Source: Parasporobacterium sp.
GTDB lineage: Bacteria > Bacillota > Clostridia > Lachnospirales > Lachnospiraceae
Direction of reading: 5' to 3'
Length of the DNA: 60,060 nt
NCBI GenBank assembly: GCA_017459985.1
Contig: JAFUBX010000017.1
Coordinates: 1-60,060 of the forward strand
The notes under the pieces were generated by a model. It searched no databases. It was not told the origin of the DNA and saw only the letters and a program-made list of their open reading frames with translations. The position numbers were made by a program, and so were the translations under genes. Of the stretch, positions 35,888 to 43,795 are shown piece by piece (the first letter of the stretch is position 1; each line of letters opens with the position of its first letter).

Positions 35888-36979
35888 ATGTTGATTGGCG
35901 ATGTAATCAGAAAATACAGGAAGCAGGTTGGAATAACACAGGAAGAGATGGCCAAGCGGCTGGGCGTGACTACACCGGCTGTGAACAAGTGGGAAAATAA
36001 TAACACGCAGCCGGATATCGCGCTGCTGGCTCCGATTGCAAGGCTTCTAGGAATTACGACCGATACTCTTCTGTCTTTCCGGGATTCCCTGTCCTCCGAG
36101 GAGATCGCAGCCTTTGTAAAAAAGCTCGACCAGGATCTGGAGACAAGAGAGTACGCGGAAGTGTTCGCTGAGGTGAAGAAGACGCTCGAAGAGTATCCGA
36201 ATTGCGACCAGCTGATCTGGCAGGCTGCCGTGATCCTTCAGGCCAGACGCAATATGAACCCTATCCCGGGCAAAGAGAAATATGATGATGTGATCTTCGG
36301 ATGGTTGGAACGCTGCCTGCAGTCGGAGGACGCAAATATCCGGAAGGAAGCAGCAGGATCTCTTTTTTATGCGTATCTGCAAAAGGAAGAATATGAAAAA
36401 GCCCATTCTTATCTCTCCTATCTTGCCGTGGACAGTCCGGAGCGGAAGCGGAAAGAAGCAGTGATTTTCAGCAGGACCGGCAAAAAGGAAGAGGCTTACC
36501 GGGCATACGAAGAACTGCTGTTTACCAATTATCAGTTTATCAGCCTGGTGCTTAACGACCTCCGGATCCTTTACATGGAAGATGGAAACCGCGGGATGGC
36601 CTGGAAGCTGGTGGATGTACAGAATCAGGCAGCGAAGGTCTTTGAGATGGGCCGGTACAATGAAGTCAGTACCGGCCTGGATGTCGCCTCATGGGAGAAG
36701 GACGTTCCTAAGACGGCAGAGATTATGCGGGAGATCCTGGCGGCTGTTGATCATATTAGCGACTTCTCACAATCCCCCTTGTATCAACACATGGCATTTA
36801 AGGATATGGACCCTGGCTTCACAGATCGGCTGCACAAAAACCTGATCGAGGGAATGCACGACGAATCGTATTCCTATATGAGAGGAAATGAGTTCTGGGA
36901 GGAAACATTGAAAAAGGGCCTTGACTCTCCCCTTAGGTCAGAAGATACACTTGCATCAGATTCGAATCAAACATCATGA
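35888..36979 (+). CDS. Xre-family regulator with long TPR-like C-terminal region
   Basis: A 363-residue protein. Residues 1-62 form a helix-turn-helix (VIRKYRKQVGITQEEMAKRL, VTTPAVNKWENNNTQPD). Residues 80-340 are helical and repetitive, TPR-like, with YEKAHSYLSYLAVDSPER and EEAYRAYEELLFTN segments. Preceded by CAAGGAGG. Such regulators often bind a peptide or protein signal through the TPR part. The next gene is 16 bp downstream, so both are probably co-transcribed. Confidence 0.82.
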   Translation: MLIGDVIRKYRKQVGITQEEMAKRLGVTTPAVNKWENNNTQPDIALLAPIARLLGITTDTLLSFRDSLSSEEIAAFVKKLDQDLETREYAEVFAEVKKTLEEYPNCDQLIWQAAVILQARRNMNPIPGKEKYDDVIFGWLERCLQSEDANIRKEAAGSLFYAYLQKEEYEKAHSYLSYLAVDSPERKRKEAVIFSRTGKKEEAYRAYEELLFTNYQFISLVLNDLRILYMEDGNRGMAWKLVDVQNQAAKVFEMGRYNEVSTGLDVASWEKDVPKTAEIMREILAAVDHISDFSQSPLYQHMAFKDMDPGFTDRLHKNLIEGMHDESYSYMRGNEFWEETLKKGLDSPLRSEDTLASDSNQTS

Positions 36980-36994
36980 AAGGGGCTGATACTT

Positions 36995-37798
36995 TTGCTT
37001 CAGATAGGCGAATTTTCAAAGATATGTCAGGTTAGTGTCAAGACCCTGCACCATTATGATAAGATCGGACTTCTGGCACCGGCAGAGGTGGACCGGTTTA
37101 CAGGATACCGCTATTATCAGGTAGAGCAGATCGATACCATGAACTATATCCAGCGCTTAAAGCGCTACGGTTTTTCCCTTGAGGAAATCCAGCATATCAT
37201 CACCCTTTCGGATGAAAAGGAGATCTCCGGACTTCTGCGTCAGCAGAGAGACAGATTAAAACGTGAGCAGCAGGAAAAGGCTACGATCCTGAATGAACTG
37301 CAAACGCATATCTCCATATTTGAAAGGACTGGTGATGTTATGAATTATCAGAAAGGATATCAGATTGAAATCAAAAACTCTCCCGCCATGAATGTGCTCG
37401 TGGCCAGAGCAAAGATGAGCGTGGATGAGTTCGGCAGGTATTACGGAACGCTGTTTGAACGAGTCCCGAGGGATCAGGTTACTCCGACCGGTTTGAACGG
37501 GGCACGGTATTATGATGAGGAGTTCAATCCGGAGTCTTCGGATATTGAAGTATTTGTCGGGATCCGTGAGAAGGAAAAGGCGGATGCTGTCATGGAGCCC
37601 TGTGAATGTGCGATGACGGTGCATCACGGAGGATACTCCACACTTTCTGAAGCGTATGGCGCTGTCGTGAACTGGATCATGGAGAACGGATATGAGATCG
37701 CCGGAGCGCCGTTTGACCTGTATATCAAAACACAGTTCGATTCCCTTTCACCGGAAGATTGGGAGACAGAGGTTTATTTCCCAATCCGGAAGAAATGA
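36995..37798 (+). CDS. MerR-family regulator with GyrI-like effector domain
   Basis: A 267-residue BmrR-like protein. Residues 1-70 are the MerR DNA-binding domain (LQIGEFSKICQVSVKTLHHYDKIGLL). A dimerisation helix lies at about 75-112, and residues 125-267 are a GyrI-like small-molecule-binding domain (YQIEIKNSPAMNVLVARAKM, MEPCECAMTVHHGGYSTLSEAY). Proteins of this layout sense toxic cations or drugs. TTG start after GAAAGGGG. Confidence 0.88.
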   Translation: MLQIGEFSKICQVSVKTLHHYDKIGLLAPAEVDRFTGYRYYQVEQIDTMNYIQRLKRYGFSLEEIQHIITLSDEKEISGLLRQQRDRLKREQQEKATILNELQTHISIFERTGDVMNYQKGYQIEIKNSPAMNVLVARAKMSVDEFGRYYGTLFERVPRDQVTPTGLNGARYYDEEFNPESSDIEVFVGIREKEKADAVMEPCECAMTVHHGGYSTLSEAYGAVVNWIMENGYEIAGAPFDLYIKTQFDSLSPEDWETEVYFPIRKK

Positions 37799-37823
37799 GC
37801 TTTATATGCCTGAAAATGGTCCA

Positions 37824-37936
37824 GTCACAGGATTGTCACAGCCGTGTAACAGCCAAGTCACAGCACCACAGAAAAAACAGAAAAAAGTTCTGATGTAACA
37901 GGATTGTCACAAAGCCTGTAGCAGGTCCGGTCACAG
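37824..37936. repeat. GTCACAG direct-repeat array at 11-bp phasing
   Basis: Four GTCACAG/GTAACAG heptamers start at 37824, 37835, 37846 and 37857, exactly 11 bp apart. A second pair lies at 37895 and 37906 (again 11 bp), with further copies GTAGCAG at 37918 and GTCACAG at 37930. The 11-bp period puts all copies on one helix face and is not a multiple of three, so it is a DNA-level, not protein-level, repeat. Iteron-like replication control, recombinase accessory sites or a regulator array are all possible. Confidence 0.8.
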
Positions 37937-38024
37937 CCGACCAGTAGAGTCTGCAATGCAAAAGCAACAAACAGCAGTGTAGACGAAATGGACGGGTGAC
38001 GGAATTGGAACAAGCTAACCAACC

Positions 38025-38075
38025 GGAGGCGGTTGTTTTTGCAGAAATCTGCAGAAGCAGCCGCCTCCTTTTTTT
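38025..38075 (+). terminator. Rho-independent terminator
   Basis: GGAGGCGG (38025-38032) pairs perfectly with CCGCCTCC (38061-38068), with a smaller CTGCAG hairpin in the loop and a seven-T tail. It separates the repeat array from the Xre gene at 38162. Confidence 0.85.
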
Positions 38076-38161
38076 GTGCCTTTTATTACAGGAAAAGTGC
38101 CGGTCTCCTCCGGATCTGAAATTTGCCAAAAACCAGATTTCAGAATTCGGAGGAAAGACAA

Positions 38162-38452
38162 ATGTTATTCAATCAGGAAACATATGGGAAACGAATAAAG
38201 ATGCTCAGGGATGAGAAAGGTCTGACGCAGGAGCAGTTGGCGGATGTCCTTCATATATCTGACGTACATCTGCGCCGCCTCGAGGCCGGACGCAGCACAG
38301 GATCAGTGGAGCTGGTAGTTGAAATCGCCGAATACTTTGATGTCAGCCTGGATTATCTCCTTCTGGGTGTGAACCGCGGGAGCGGCAAGATGCGAAAAGA
38401 CATTCTTGCGATCGCTGGCCGTCTAATCAGTATCGCAGAGGAACTCGGATAA
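38162..38452 (+). CDS. Xre-family regulator of the ICE recombination end
   Basis: A 96-residue protein with a helix-turn-helix at residues 9-62 (YGKRIKMLRDEKGLTQEQLADVL, HISDVHLRRLEAGRS) and a short helical tail. ATG 38162 follows CGGAGGAAAG; an in-frame ATG at 38123 lacks a ribosome site. Small Xre proteins at this position usually control excision or transfer. Confidence 0.82.
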   Translation: MLFNQETYGKRIKMLRDEKGLTQEQLADVLHISDVHLRRLEAGRSTGSVELVVEIAEYFDVSLDYLLLGVNRGSGKMRKDILAIAGRLISIAEELG

Positions 38453-38639
38453 TCCTCAGAACCGAACATAAGAGGATCGGCAACCGAACAGGAGATGTTC
38501 TAAAAAATGGGGCCCCTTCTTATTACACTAACTTCAGAGCAGCGAGATTGCTGCCATGCGCACTTTGACAACTGAATATACATTTCATCAGGCACATTCT
38601 GATTCTTGATTTCCCCAGAGAGCCTTAGCAGGGTTCGCC

Positions 38640-38905
38640 ATGATCGGACAGGTATTGCGACAATGCTTTATATGGCAGCAGTTCTTACCGGGAGCGGTTA
38701 AAACCCACTGCAAATGCCGGGTCTGCACCCGGCGGCGGCCATGACCTGGGGAAGGGGACAATGATACTTCCGTCGAAAGACGGCTCGGCGAGAACCGCGG
38801 AGGGGTGAGACTCCCATGAGCGCAGACAAGCAGGTCTGCCGCCTGATGAATTTCCCATCGGACTTTTGTCCGGTTCTCCGGGGCGTCGTGGACAAATAGG
38901 GGAAC
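38640..38905 (+). ncRNA. Candidate structured RNA upstream of mazF-xis-int
   Basis: Between the Xre gene and mazF (38453-38987) there is no credible gene, but about 200 bp contain a run of perfect hairpins: 38716-38733 (GCCGGG/CCCGGC), 38770-38783 (CCGTC-GAAA-GACGG, a GNRA tetraloop), 38822-38839 (GCAGAC/GTCTGC) and 38859-38872 (CGGAC-TTTT-GTCCG), plus GGGTGAGACTCCC at about 38804. The density, the GNRA loop and the GC-rich, purine-bulged joints are typical of a folded RNA. Ends and strand are estimates; the following genes are on +. I do not recognise it as a known class. Confidence 0.5.
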
Positions 38906-38923
38906 GAGCATATGAAGATGAAC

Positions 38924-38968
38924 GGCAGGCCAGCCACGAGGAGCATTACACTCCCCCACCGGCCTGCC
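38924..38968 (+). promoter_or_regulatory. Inverted repeat upstream of mazF (attenuator or operator)
   Basis: GGCAGGCC (38924-38931) pairs perfectly with GGCCTGCC (38961-38968) across 29 bases, 20 bp before mazF. A TTT follows but no long T-run. It may be a weak attenuator linked to the upstream structured region, or a repressor site. Confidence 0.5.
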
Positions 38969-38987
38969 TTTACACAGGAGGGTAAAG

Positions 38988-39398
38988 ATGAGCATGAATG
39001 CAGACTGGGTATATCGCCGCGGCGATATTTATCTGGCAAATCTGAATCCTTTCAAGGGATCGGAACAGGGAGGCAAGCGCCCGGTGGTGGTGCTGCAGAA
39101 TAATACCGGCAACCTCCACAGCTCCACCATTATCGTGGCGACAATGACATCCCACATAGATAAGAAAAAGGAGCAGCCGACGCACTACATCCTTCCGCCG
39201 GTTGGCAGGCTGAAGACGGCTTCGGTGGTGCAGCTGGAACAGATCAAGACGATCGACAAGTGCCGGGTGCTGAAGTATTTCGGCAGGATCCCGGCAGAGC
39301 ATATGAGGGAAATTAACAGGGTGATCAAGATCAGCATGGGAATCATACGGATCCCGAAGGAGCTGAATATCGAACAGGAGGCAAAGGAGCATGTTTGA
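38988..39398 (+). CDS. mazF: MazF/PemK family endoribonuclease toxin
   Basis: A 136-residue protein with the MazF/PemK core: RRGDIYLANLNPFKGSEQGG, RPVVVLQNN, TIIVATMTSH and TASVVQLEQIKTIDK. MazF toxins cut mRNA at short single-stranded sites. ATG follows CAGGAGGG. No MazE-like antitoxin precedes it; its only close partner is the excisionase-like gene overlapping its 3' end by 8 bp. Toxin genes in this position could stabilise the element or couple to excision. Confidence 0.88.
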   Translation: MSMNADWVYRRGDIYLANLNPFKGSEQGGKRPVVVLQNNTGNLHSSTIIVATMTSHIDKKKEQPTHYILPPVGRLKTASVVQLEQIKTIDKCRVLKYFGRIPAEHMREINRVIKISMGIIRIPKELNIEQEAKEHV

Positions 39399-39621
39399 AG
39401 AACGAATAGCGGAGCTGAATAAAGCAGCGGTCGTGGAAGAACCGGAGAATATCATGGAAAAGCGTACATACACCGTGGATGAAATCCAGGATATCCTGGG
39501 GATCAGCCGCCCGACGGCATACGGACTTGTGAAGAAGAAATTATTCCATAGTGTTCGGATCGGCGGGCATATCCGTATTTCCTGCAGGAGCTTTGATGCA
39601 TGGCTGGACGAACAGCTTTGA
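39391..39621 (+). CDS. Helix-turn-helix (excisionase-like) protein, putative mazF partner
   Basis: A 76-residue protein with an N-terminal acidic stretch and a MerR/excisionase-type winged helix (RTYTVDEIQDILGISRPTAYGLVKKKLF, residues about 25-52, then VRIGGHIRISCRSFDAWL). It overlaps the mazF end and precedes the Xis-like gene. It could be excisionase-like regulator or the cognate antitoxin (inference from overlap). Confidence 0.75.
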   Translation: MFEERIAELNKAAVVEEPENIMEKRTYTVDEIQDILGISRPTAYGLVKKKLFHSVRIGGHIRISCRSFDAWLDEQL

Positions 39622-39628
39622 TCTTGTC

Positions 39629-39668
39629 AAGGATGTCGATGGCGTTTTTTCAGGCTGGCGACATCCTT
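39629..39668. repeat. Perfect 10-bp inverted repeat between the HTH and xis genes
   Basis: AAGGATGTCG at 39629-39638 and CGACATCCTT at 39659-39668 with a 20-bp centre containing six T. It may be a binding site for the HTH protein or a terminator-like attenuator before xis. Confidence 0.7.
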
Positions 39669-39743
39669 CAATAATAGTCAGGCGTTCGATAGAATGAGGC
39701 CAGGTAGAGCGCTTACCGAAAATACGGAAAGGACTGAAGAGCC

Positions 39744-39959
39744 ATGAAGAAAAAGAGTATGTCAGTCAGGGAGATGGGCCGGATGCTCGGCCTTGGGAAG
39801 ACCAACTCTTACTGGCTGGTTAAGAAGCATTATTTTGAGACGATCCTGGTCGCCGGGAAGATGCGGGTGCTGGTAGACAGCTTTGAGGAATGGTATCAAA
39901 ACCAGACGCATTATAAGAAAGTCGCTATTCCCACCGATAGCGGAGAGGAGGCGAGGTAA
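39744..39959 (+). CDS. xis: Excisionase-like protein
   Basis: A 71-residue basic protein with the excisionase winged helix (MSVREMGRMLGLGKTNSYWLVKKHYF, then VAGKMRVLVDSFEEWY). It overlaps the integrase start by 1 bp. Xis proteins bend attachment-site DNA and push Int toward excision. GGAAAGGAC precedes the ATG. Confidence 0.8.
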   Translation: MKKKSMSVREMGRMLGLGKTNSYWLVKKHYFETILVAGKMRVLVDSFEEWYQNQTHYKKVAIPTDSGEEAR

Positions 39960-41380
39960 TGGCATCGATCATCAAGAGACGAAAGAAATACTCTGTTGTG
40001 TACCGCTACGAGGATGAGCAGGGTAACGAGCGTCAGAAATGGGAAACCTTCGCCACGCTGGCAGAAGCGAAAAAGCGGAAGCTGGAAGTGGAGTTCAAGC
40101 AGGAAAACAATGAATTTGTCGCGCCTACGACAAAGACGATCAATGACCTGCTTTCGGAGTACATGAGCATCTACGGCCTGAATACCTGGGCGATCTCCAC
40201 GTATGAGAGCCGTCAGGCACTGATCTCCAATTACATATCCCCGCTGATCGGGGATGTGCTCCTGGATGATGTGACACCCAGGATGATGGATAAATTCTAT
40301 CGGGAGCTGCTGACAGTGAAATCCGTCGGCAGCAAATATGTAAAACCCCGGAATGAGTATGTTTCCCCGCACATCGTGCGCGAGATCCATAAGCTTCTCC
40401 GGAACGCTTTTAATCAGGCGGTGAAATGGGAACTGATGACCAGAAATCCAGTGGAGCATGCGACACTTCCGAAGGAGGAGCATACGCCGCGGGATATCTG
40501 GACGGCGGAAGTGCTCTTCAAAGCACTGGATGCCTGTGAAGACGATAATCTTCTACTGGCTATGAACCTGGCGTTTTCCTGCACGCTCCGCATGGGAGAG
40601 CTGCTGGGATTGACCTGGGACTGCGTTGACATTTCCCAGACCAGCATCGATGCCGGGCAGGCCTATATTTTTGTGAATAAGGAGCTGCAGCGGGTACGGC
40701 GCGATGCACTGGAGGCCATGAATGAAAAAGGTGTGATCCTGAAGTTTCCGATGGCTATTCGTGGGATGAACACGCTGCTTGTTTTGAAGGAGCCGAAAAC
40801 GAAGACCAGCGTCCGGAAGATTTTTCTTCCGAGAAGCGTGGCTGAAATGCTCGCAAAGCACAAGCAGGAACAGGATGAGATCAAGGCGCTTTTCGGGGAG
40901 GAATACACGGATTACGGTCTGGTCTTTGCCTCTACAAATGGCAGACCGATGGAGGCATCCAATATCACCCGGCTGTTTAATGACCTGATCAAGAAACATG
41001 ACCTCCCGAAAGTCGTATTTCACAGCCTCCGCCACACCAGCATTACTTATAAGCTGAAGCTGAACGGCGGCGATATGAAGTCGGTGCAGGGAGATTCCGG
41101 ACATGCACAGTTGAAGATGGTGGCGGATGTCTATTCGCACATCATTGATGACGACCGGTGCCTGAATGCACAGCGGATGGAGGAGGCTTTTTATTCCGGA
41201 CAGAGGAAGCAGGAAGAGTCTGCTGTGATTCCGGAGATTCCGCAGATTGCCGACGGTGGTCGGAATGGAGACACCATCGATGCATCAGGAGAAGATGCCT
41301 CCGATGCCGCGCTGCTGATGCGTTTGCTGCAGAAGCCGGAAATGGCACAGCTTTTGAAGACGTTGGCGCAGAGCTTATGA
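39959..41380 (+). CDS. int: Tyrosine integrase of the ICE
   Basis: A 473-residue tyrosine recombinase. It has an N-terminal arm-binding domain (SIIKRRKKYSVVYRYEDEQG), a SAM-like core-binding domain (about 60-160) and a C-terminal catalytic domain. Catalytic residues are Arg in CTLRMGELLGLTWD (near 209), the HxxR box HSLRHTSITYK near 356, and HAQLKMVADVYSH with the Tyr nucleophile near 393. A Gly/Asp-rich tail of about 70 residues follows. It lies 2 kb from the tRNA-derived attachment site at 43331 and is the likely enzyme acting there. Confidence 0.93.
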   Translation: MASIIKRRKKYSVVYRYEDEQGNERQKWETFATLAEAKKRKLEVEFKQENNEFVAPTTKTINDLLSEYMSIYGLNTWAISTYESRQALISNYISPLIGDVLLDDVTPRMMDKFYRELLTVKSVGSKYVKPRNEYVSPHIVREIHKLLRNAFNQAVKWELMTRNPVEHATLPKEEHTPRDIWTAEVLFKALDACEDDNLLLAMNLAFSCTLRMGELLGLTWDCVDISQTSIDAGQAYIFVNKELQRVRRDALEAMNEKGVILKFPMAIRGMNTLLVLKEPKTKTSVRKIFLPRSVAEMLAKHKQEQDEIKALFGEEYTDYGLVFASTNGRPMEASNITRLFNDLIKKHDLPKVVFHSLRHTSITYKLKLNGGDMKSVQGDSGHAQLKMVADVYSHIIDDDRCLNAQRMEEAFYSGQRKQEESAVIPEIPQIADGGRNGDTIDASGEDASDAALLMRLLQKPEMAQLLKTLAQSL

Positions 41381-41433
41381 GACACATCTACATATGCCGG
41401 ATCATTTGGATGGAGCTTAAGGGTTCCCATCCC

Positions 41434-41482
41434 AGAGGGCGGATGCTCGCAGGAATTCCTGTGGGTGTCTGCCCTCTTTTTC
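41434..41482 (+). terminator. Rho-independent terminator after int
   Basis: AGAGGGC (41434-41440) pairs perfectly with GCCCTCT (41471-41477), followed by TTTTTC. It isolates the recombination genes from the AbiE operon. Confidence 0.8.
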
Positions 41483-41556
41483 TTTTCCTGCAGGTGTGGG
41501 TGGATTTGAATTGTAACGTAAAATGGGTTACAAATCAAAAAAGTGCATCATCTCAA

Positions 41557-41605
41557 TTTTATCGAAAGACTCCATCTTGACAAAAATGGCGACATTCGAT
41601 AAAAT
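41557..41605 (+). promoter_or_regulatory. abiE promoter with an inverted-repeat operator
   Basis: A near-consensus promoter: TTGACA (41577-41582), 17-bp spacer, TAAAAT (41600-41605). A perfect 9-bp inverted repeat brackets it: TTTTATCGA at 41557-41565 and TCGATAAAA at 41596-41604, the second half covering the -10. AbiEi antitoxins are known to bind inverted repeats at their own promoter and repress it, so this is the probable autoregulatory site. Confidence 0.8.
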
Positions 41606-41627
41606 ATAGGGCGAGGAGGTGATAGGG

Positions 41628-42206
41628 ATGATGTCCTTCCCGGTTGAAAAGCAATTCATATCTTCGCAGGAGCTTCATGAAGCGGGATATTCCAATTACA
41701 AGATTCGGCAGCTGGTTGGCGCGGGTGATCTGGTCGGCGTGAACCGGAAATGGTATGAGAATGCCAATTATAATGGGGAAATCAATGACTTCTATGCGGT
41801 CCCCGCGTATGCGGAGCAGGGCGTCATCTGCCTGATCAGTGCGGCGGTATACTATGAACTGTCCAGCGAGCGCCAGAGCCAGATTGAAGTTGCCATACCA
41901 AGAAACGCCCGGATCCCGGAGTCGCCGGACTGGCCTGCAATGAAGTTCTATCGCATGACGGAGCCCCGGTATGGCATGGGCATTGTGGAGGTCCAGGAAG
42001 GAGGAAATTCTTTCCGTATCTACGACAAAGAGAAAACAGTCTGCGACGTAATTTACCACCGTAACAAGATGGGTTTTGAGCCTGCTATGGAGGTGTTGAA
42101 GCGATATGTGCAACAGCCGGACAGAGATATCAACCGACTGATTGCCTATTCCAAGCGCCTGCAGGTCGAAACCACGATAAAGCAATATCTGGAGGCACTG
42201 CTATGA
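41628..42206 (+). CDS. abiEi: AbiEi-type antitoxin (type IV toxin-antitoxin)
   Basis: A 192-residue protein of the AbiEi/DUF6088 group: an N-terminal winged helix (ISSQELHEAGYSNYKIRQLVGAGDL) then the conserved C-terminal domain (VICLISAAVYYELS, FRIYDKEKTVCDVIYHRNKMG, YSKRLQVETTIKQYLEAL). ATG 41628 is used because GGAGGTGAT sits 8 bases before it; an in-frame GTG at 41619 lies inside that ribosome site. It would neutralise AbiEii and repress its own promoter. The stop overlaps abiEii. Confidence 0.88.
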   Translation: MMSFPVEKQFISSQELHEAGYSNYKIRQLVGAGDLVGVNRKWYENANYNGEINDFYAVPAYAEQGVICLISAAVYYELSSERQSQIEVAIPRNARIPESPDWPAMKFYRMTEPRYGMGIVEVQEGGNSFRIYDKEKTVCDVIYHRNKMGFEPAMEVLKRYVQQPDRDINRLIAYSKRLQVETTIKQYLEALL

Positions 42207-43099
42207 AAAATGCTACTTCCGTAAAGGAGCGTCTGAAGAACTATGCGAAGAAGAATAACCGCATAGTTCAGGACATCTTTACGGTTTATGTATTGGAGAG
42301 AACCCTGTACCGGATATCTGTTTCGGAATACAGGGACAAATTCACACTCAAGGGTGGCATCCTGCTGTATGGCCTGTTTACGGAAGATTTTACCAGGGCT
42401 ACGACGGACATCGACCTGCTCGGAGCGAAGATCAGCAACGAGGCCGAGAACATGAAGACGGTATTTGAGGATATTTTCAGCCAGGAGTGTGATGATCCGA
42501 TTGTCTTTAAGCTGGACACGCTGAAGGTCTCCAATATCACGGAATTTAAGGAGTATCACGGATTGAATGTTTCCATCCTGGCTTTCCTTGACCGCACGCG
42601 GATTCCGGTCAGTATCGACATTGGGTTCGGCGATATCATCTATCCGGATCGGGTGGAAATGGAGTATCCTACACTGCTGGATGATGATCCGGCAAAGATG
42701 TACGCTTATTCCATTGAGTCAACGATCGCGGAGAAGTTTGAGGCAATCGTCAGTCTCGGCGAAGCGAACGGACGGATGAAGGATTTCTATGATATTTGCT
42801 CCATCTCCGGAAGGAGGAATATGGACGGCGCGGTGCTGCAGTCCGCTATCATCGAAACCTTCCGCCATCGCAATACCAGCTTTGATATCATCGCTGCGTT
42901 TGATGAGGGATTTTGTGAAGATCCCCTTCGTGCATCCAGATGGAGAGGATTTTTGAAGCAGAAAAACGTGCTGGCACCGATTGACTTTACAGATGCCATA
43001 GAGACGATTCAACAGTTCCTGAATCCCGTTGTACAGGCGATCCGTGAAGATAATTCTTTCAGCGGCACATGGGATTCCGCGGTAAAGGCATGGAAGTGA
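42203..43099 (+). CDS. abiEii: AbiEii nucleotidyltransferase toxin
   Basis: A 298-residue nucleotidyltransferase-fold protein with KGGILLYGLF (the G-[GS] element) and TTDIDLLG (DxD metal motif) near residues 48-75. C-terminal segments SIESTIAEKFEAIVSLGEANGRMKDFYD (in part) match AbiEii. Such toxins nucleotidylate tRNAs and abort phage infection. Coupled to abiEi by an ATGA overlap. It is the last gene before the attachment site, a usual spot for defence cargo. Confidence 0.9.
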   Translation: MKNATSVKERLKNYAKKNNRIVQDIFTVYVLERTLYRISVSEYRDKFTLKGGILLYGLFTEDFTRATTDIDLLGAKISNEAENMKTVFEDIFSQECDDPIVFKLDTLKVSNITEFKEYHGLNVSILAFLDRTRIPVSIDIGFGDIIYPDRVEMEYPTLLDDDPAKMYAYSIESTIAEKFEAIVSLGEANGRMKDFYDICSISGRRNMDGAVLQSAIIETFRHRNTSFDIIAAFDEGFCEDPLRASRWRGFLKQKNVLAPIDFTDAIETIQQFLNPVVQAIREDNSFSGTWDSAVKAWK

Positions 43100-43330
43100 A
43101 CCAGCTTGCATGAGGTTATATTTCCTGTCACAGGCTTTATCAAAACGAACAGCATAACAGCAAACTGTTTTCAGAGACCCTGCTAACTCGCGGCTAACAA
43201 GAGCCCGTTAAAAGCGGTTATATCAGCTGTCACCGGCTTATATCCGGTTGACATCTGACTTGCAAAAAAGCTTGATATTCCTTGACTTTCTTTATACCAG
43301 ATGTCACGCTGTTTATTCGTCCGGGGCAAA

Positions 43331-43371
43331 CTCCTAAGCGCTAGCTGTGGGTTCGATTCCCGCAGGGAACG
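43331..43371 (+). other. Attachment site: 3' fragment of a tRNA-Arg(CCT)-like gene
   Basis: From CTCCTAA the sequence reads as a tRNA 3' half: anticodon loop CT-CCT-AA, the 3' side of the anticodon stem GCGCT, variable AGCT, T-arm GTGGG-TTCGATT-CCCGC, acceptor strand AGGGAAC. The bases before it (GGGGCAAA) do not form the matching 5' anticodon strand, so this is only the 3' part that an integrating element carries. It marks the right end of the ICE driven by int at 39959. The intact tRNA should lie beyond the left edge. Confidence 0.65.
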
Positions 43372-43376
43372 TTGAA

Positions 43377-43401
43377 AGAAGTCAGAAATGGCTTCTTTTT
43401 T
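43377..43401 (+). terminator. Terminator following the tRNA 3' fragment
   Basis: AGAAGTC (43377-43383) pairs with GGCTTCT (43390-43396, one G-T), loop of 6, then six T in all. It is placed as a tRNA terminator would be. Confidence 0.75.
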
Positions 43402-43705
43402 ATTGAAGTCTTTCCCTGAGCCCTGCCAGCTTTCTTTTATCCGTAACAGGATAATGGTTTTCATTTGTCTGTACTTCATGTCCCAGAATCAATGCTCTTT
43501 CCGATGCACTGAATCCGAGGTCAATCAGCCTGGAATTAAAAGCAACCCGAAATGCATGGTTATTGGTTGTTGAAATACCGAGGCGCCGGCAGCGCATACG
43601 CAGGTGCTGCAGATAACTGTCTTCTGTGATCATCTTTCCCTTGGAATCTTTAAAAACTTCGGCGAAACAGATTATTTTCTGTTTCATCGAAAATATATGG
43701 GACAT
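43400..43705 (-). pseudogene. Tyrosine integrase remnant (C-terminal catalytic part)
   Basis: A 101-residue frame holding the end of a tyrosine recombinase: HAFRVAFNSRLIDLGFSASERALILGHEVQTNENHYPV contains an HxxR box, a His and the Tyr nucleophile in correct order. All N-terminal and core-binding domains and the first catalytic Arg are missing, and nothing homologous precedes it. It points at the tRNA-derived site and is probably the relic integrase of an older element occupying 43.4-45.4 kb. It differs from the intact integrase at 39959. Confidence 0.75.
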
Positions 43706-43709
43706 TATC

Positions 43710-43779
43710 TTGACGCAGATGCCGATTTCAAATATAATTTTCGGTGAATATATATTTTATGCTAATTACCGAAAATTAT
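43710..43779 (+). promoter_or_regulatory. Promoter with 12-bp inverted-repeat operator
   Basis: TTGACG (43710-43715), 17-bp spacer, TATAAT (43733-43738). A perfect inverted repeat follows: ATAATTTTCGGT at 43734-43745 overlaps the -10, and its complement ACCGAAAATTAT lies at 43768-43779, just before the ribosome site. This is a classic repressor arrangement, probably for autoregulation of the ATPase gene at 43796. Confidence 0.8.
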
Positions 43780-43795
43780 GTTTAAAGGAGATGCC

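Noticed and set aside
38770-38849. Hammerhead-ribozyme-like pieces (GAAA at 38775 and CTGATGA at 38843)
   Set aside because: The core needs CTGATGA, then stem II, then GAAA. Here the GAAA is a hairpin loop upstream and none follows CTGATGA at the right place, so the match is chance.
38588-38995. Minus-strand open frame of 135 codons across the hairpin-rich region
   Set aside because: No ribosome site, Cys/His/Pro-rich random composition, and it is explained by the GC-rich structured sequence.
43331-43371. An intact tRNA gene
   Set aside because: Only the anticodon loop to acceptor 3' half is present; the upstream bases do not pair as a 5' half.
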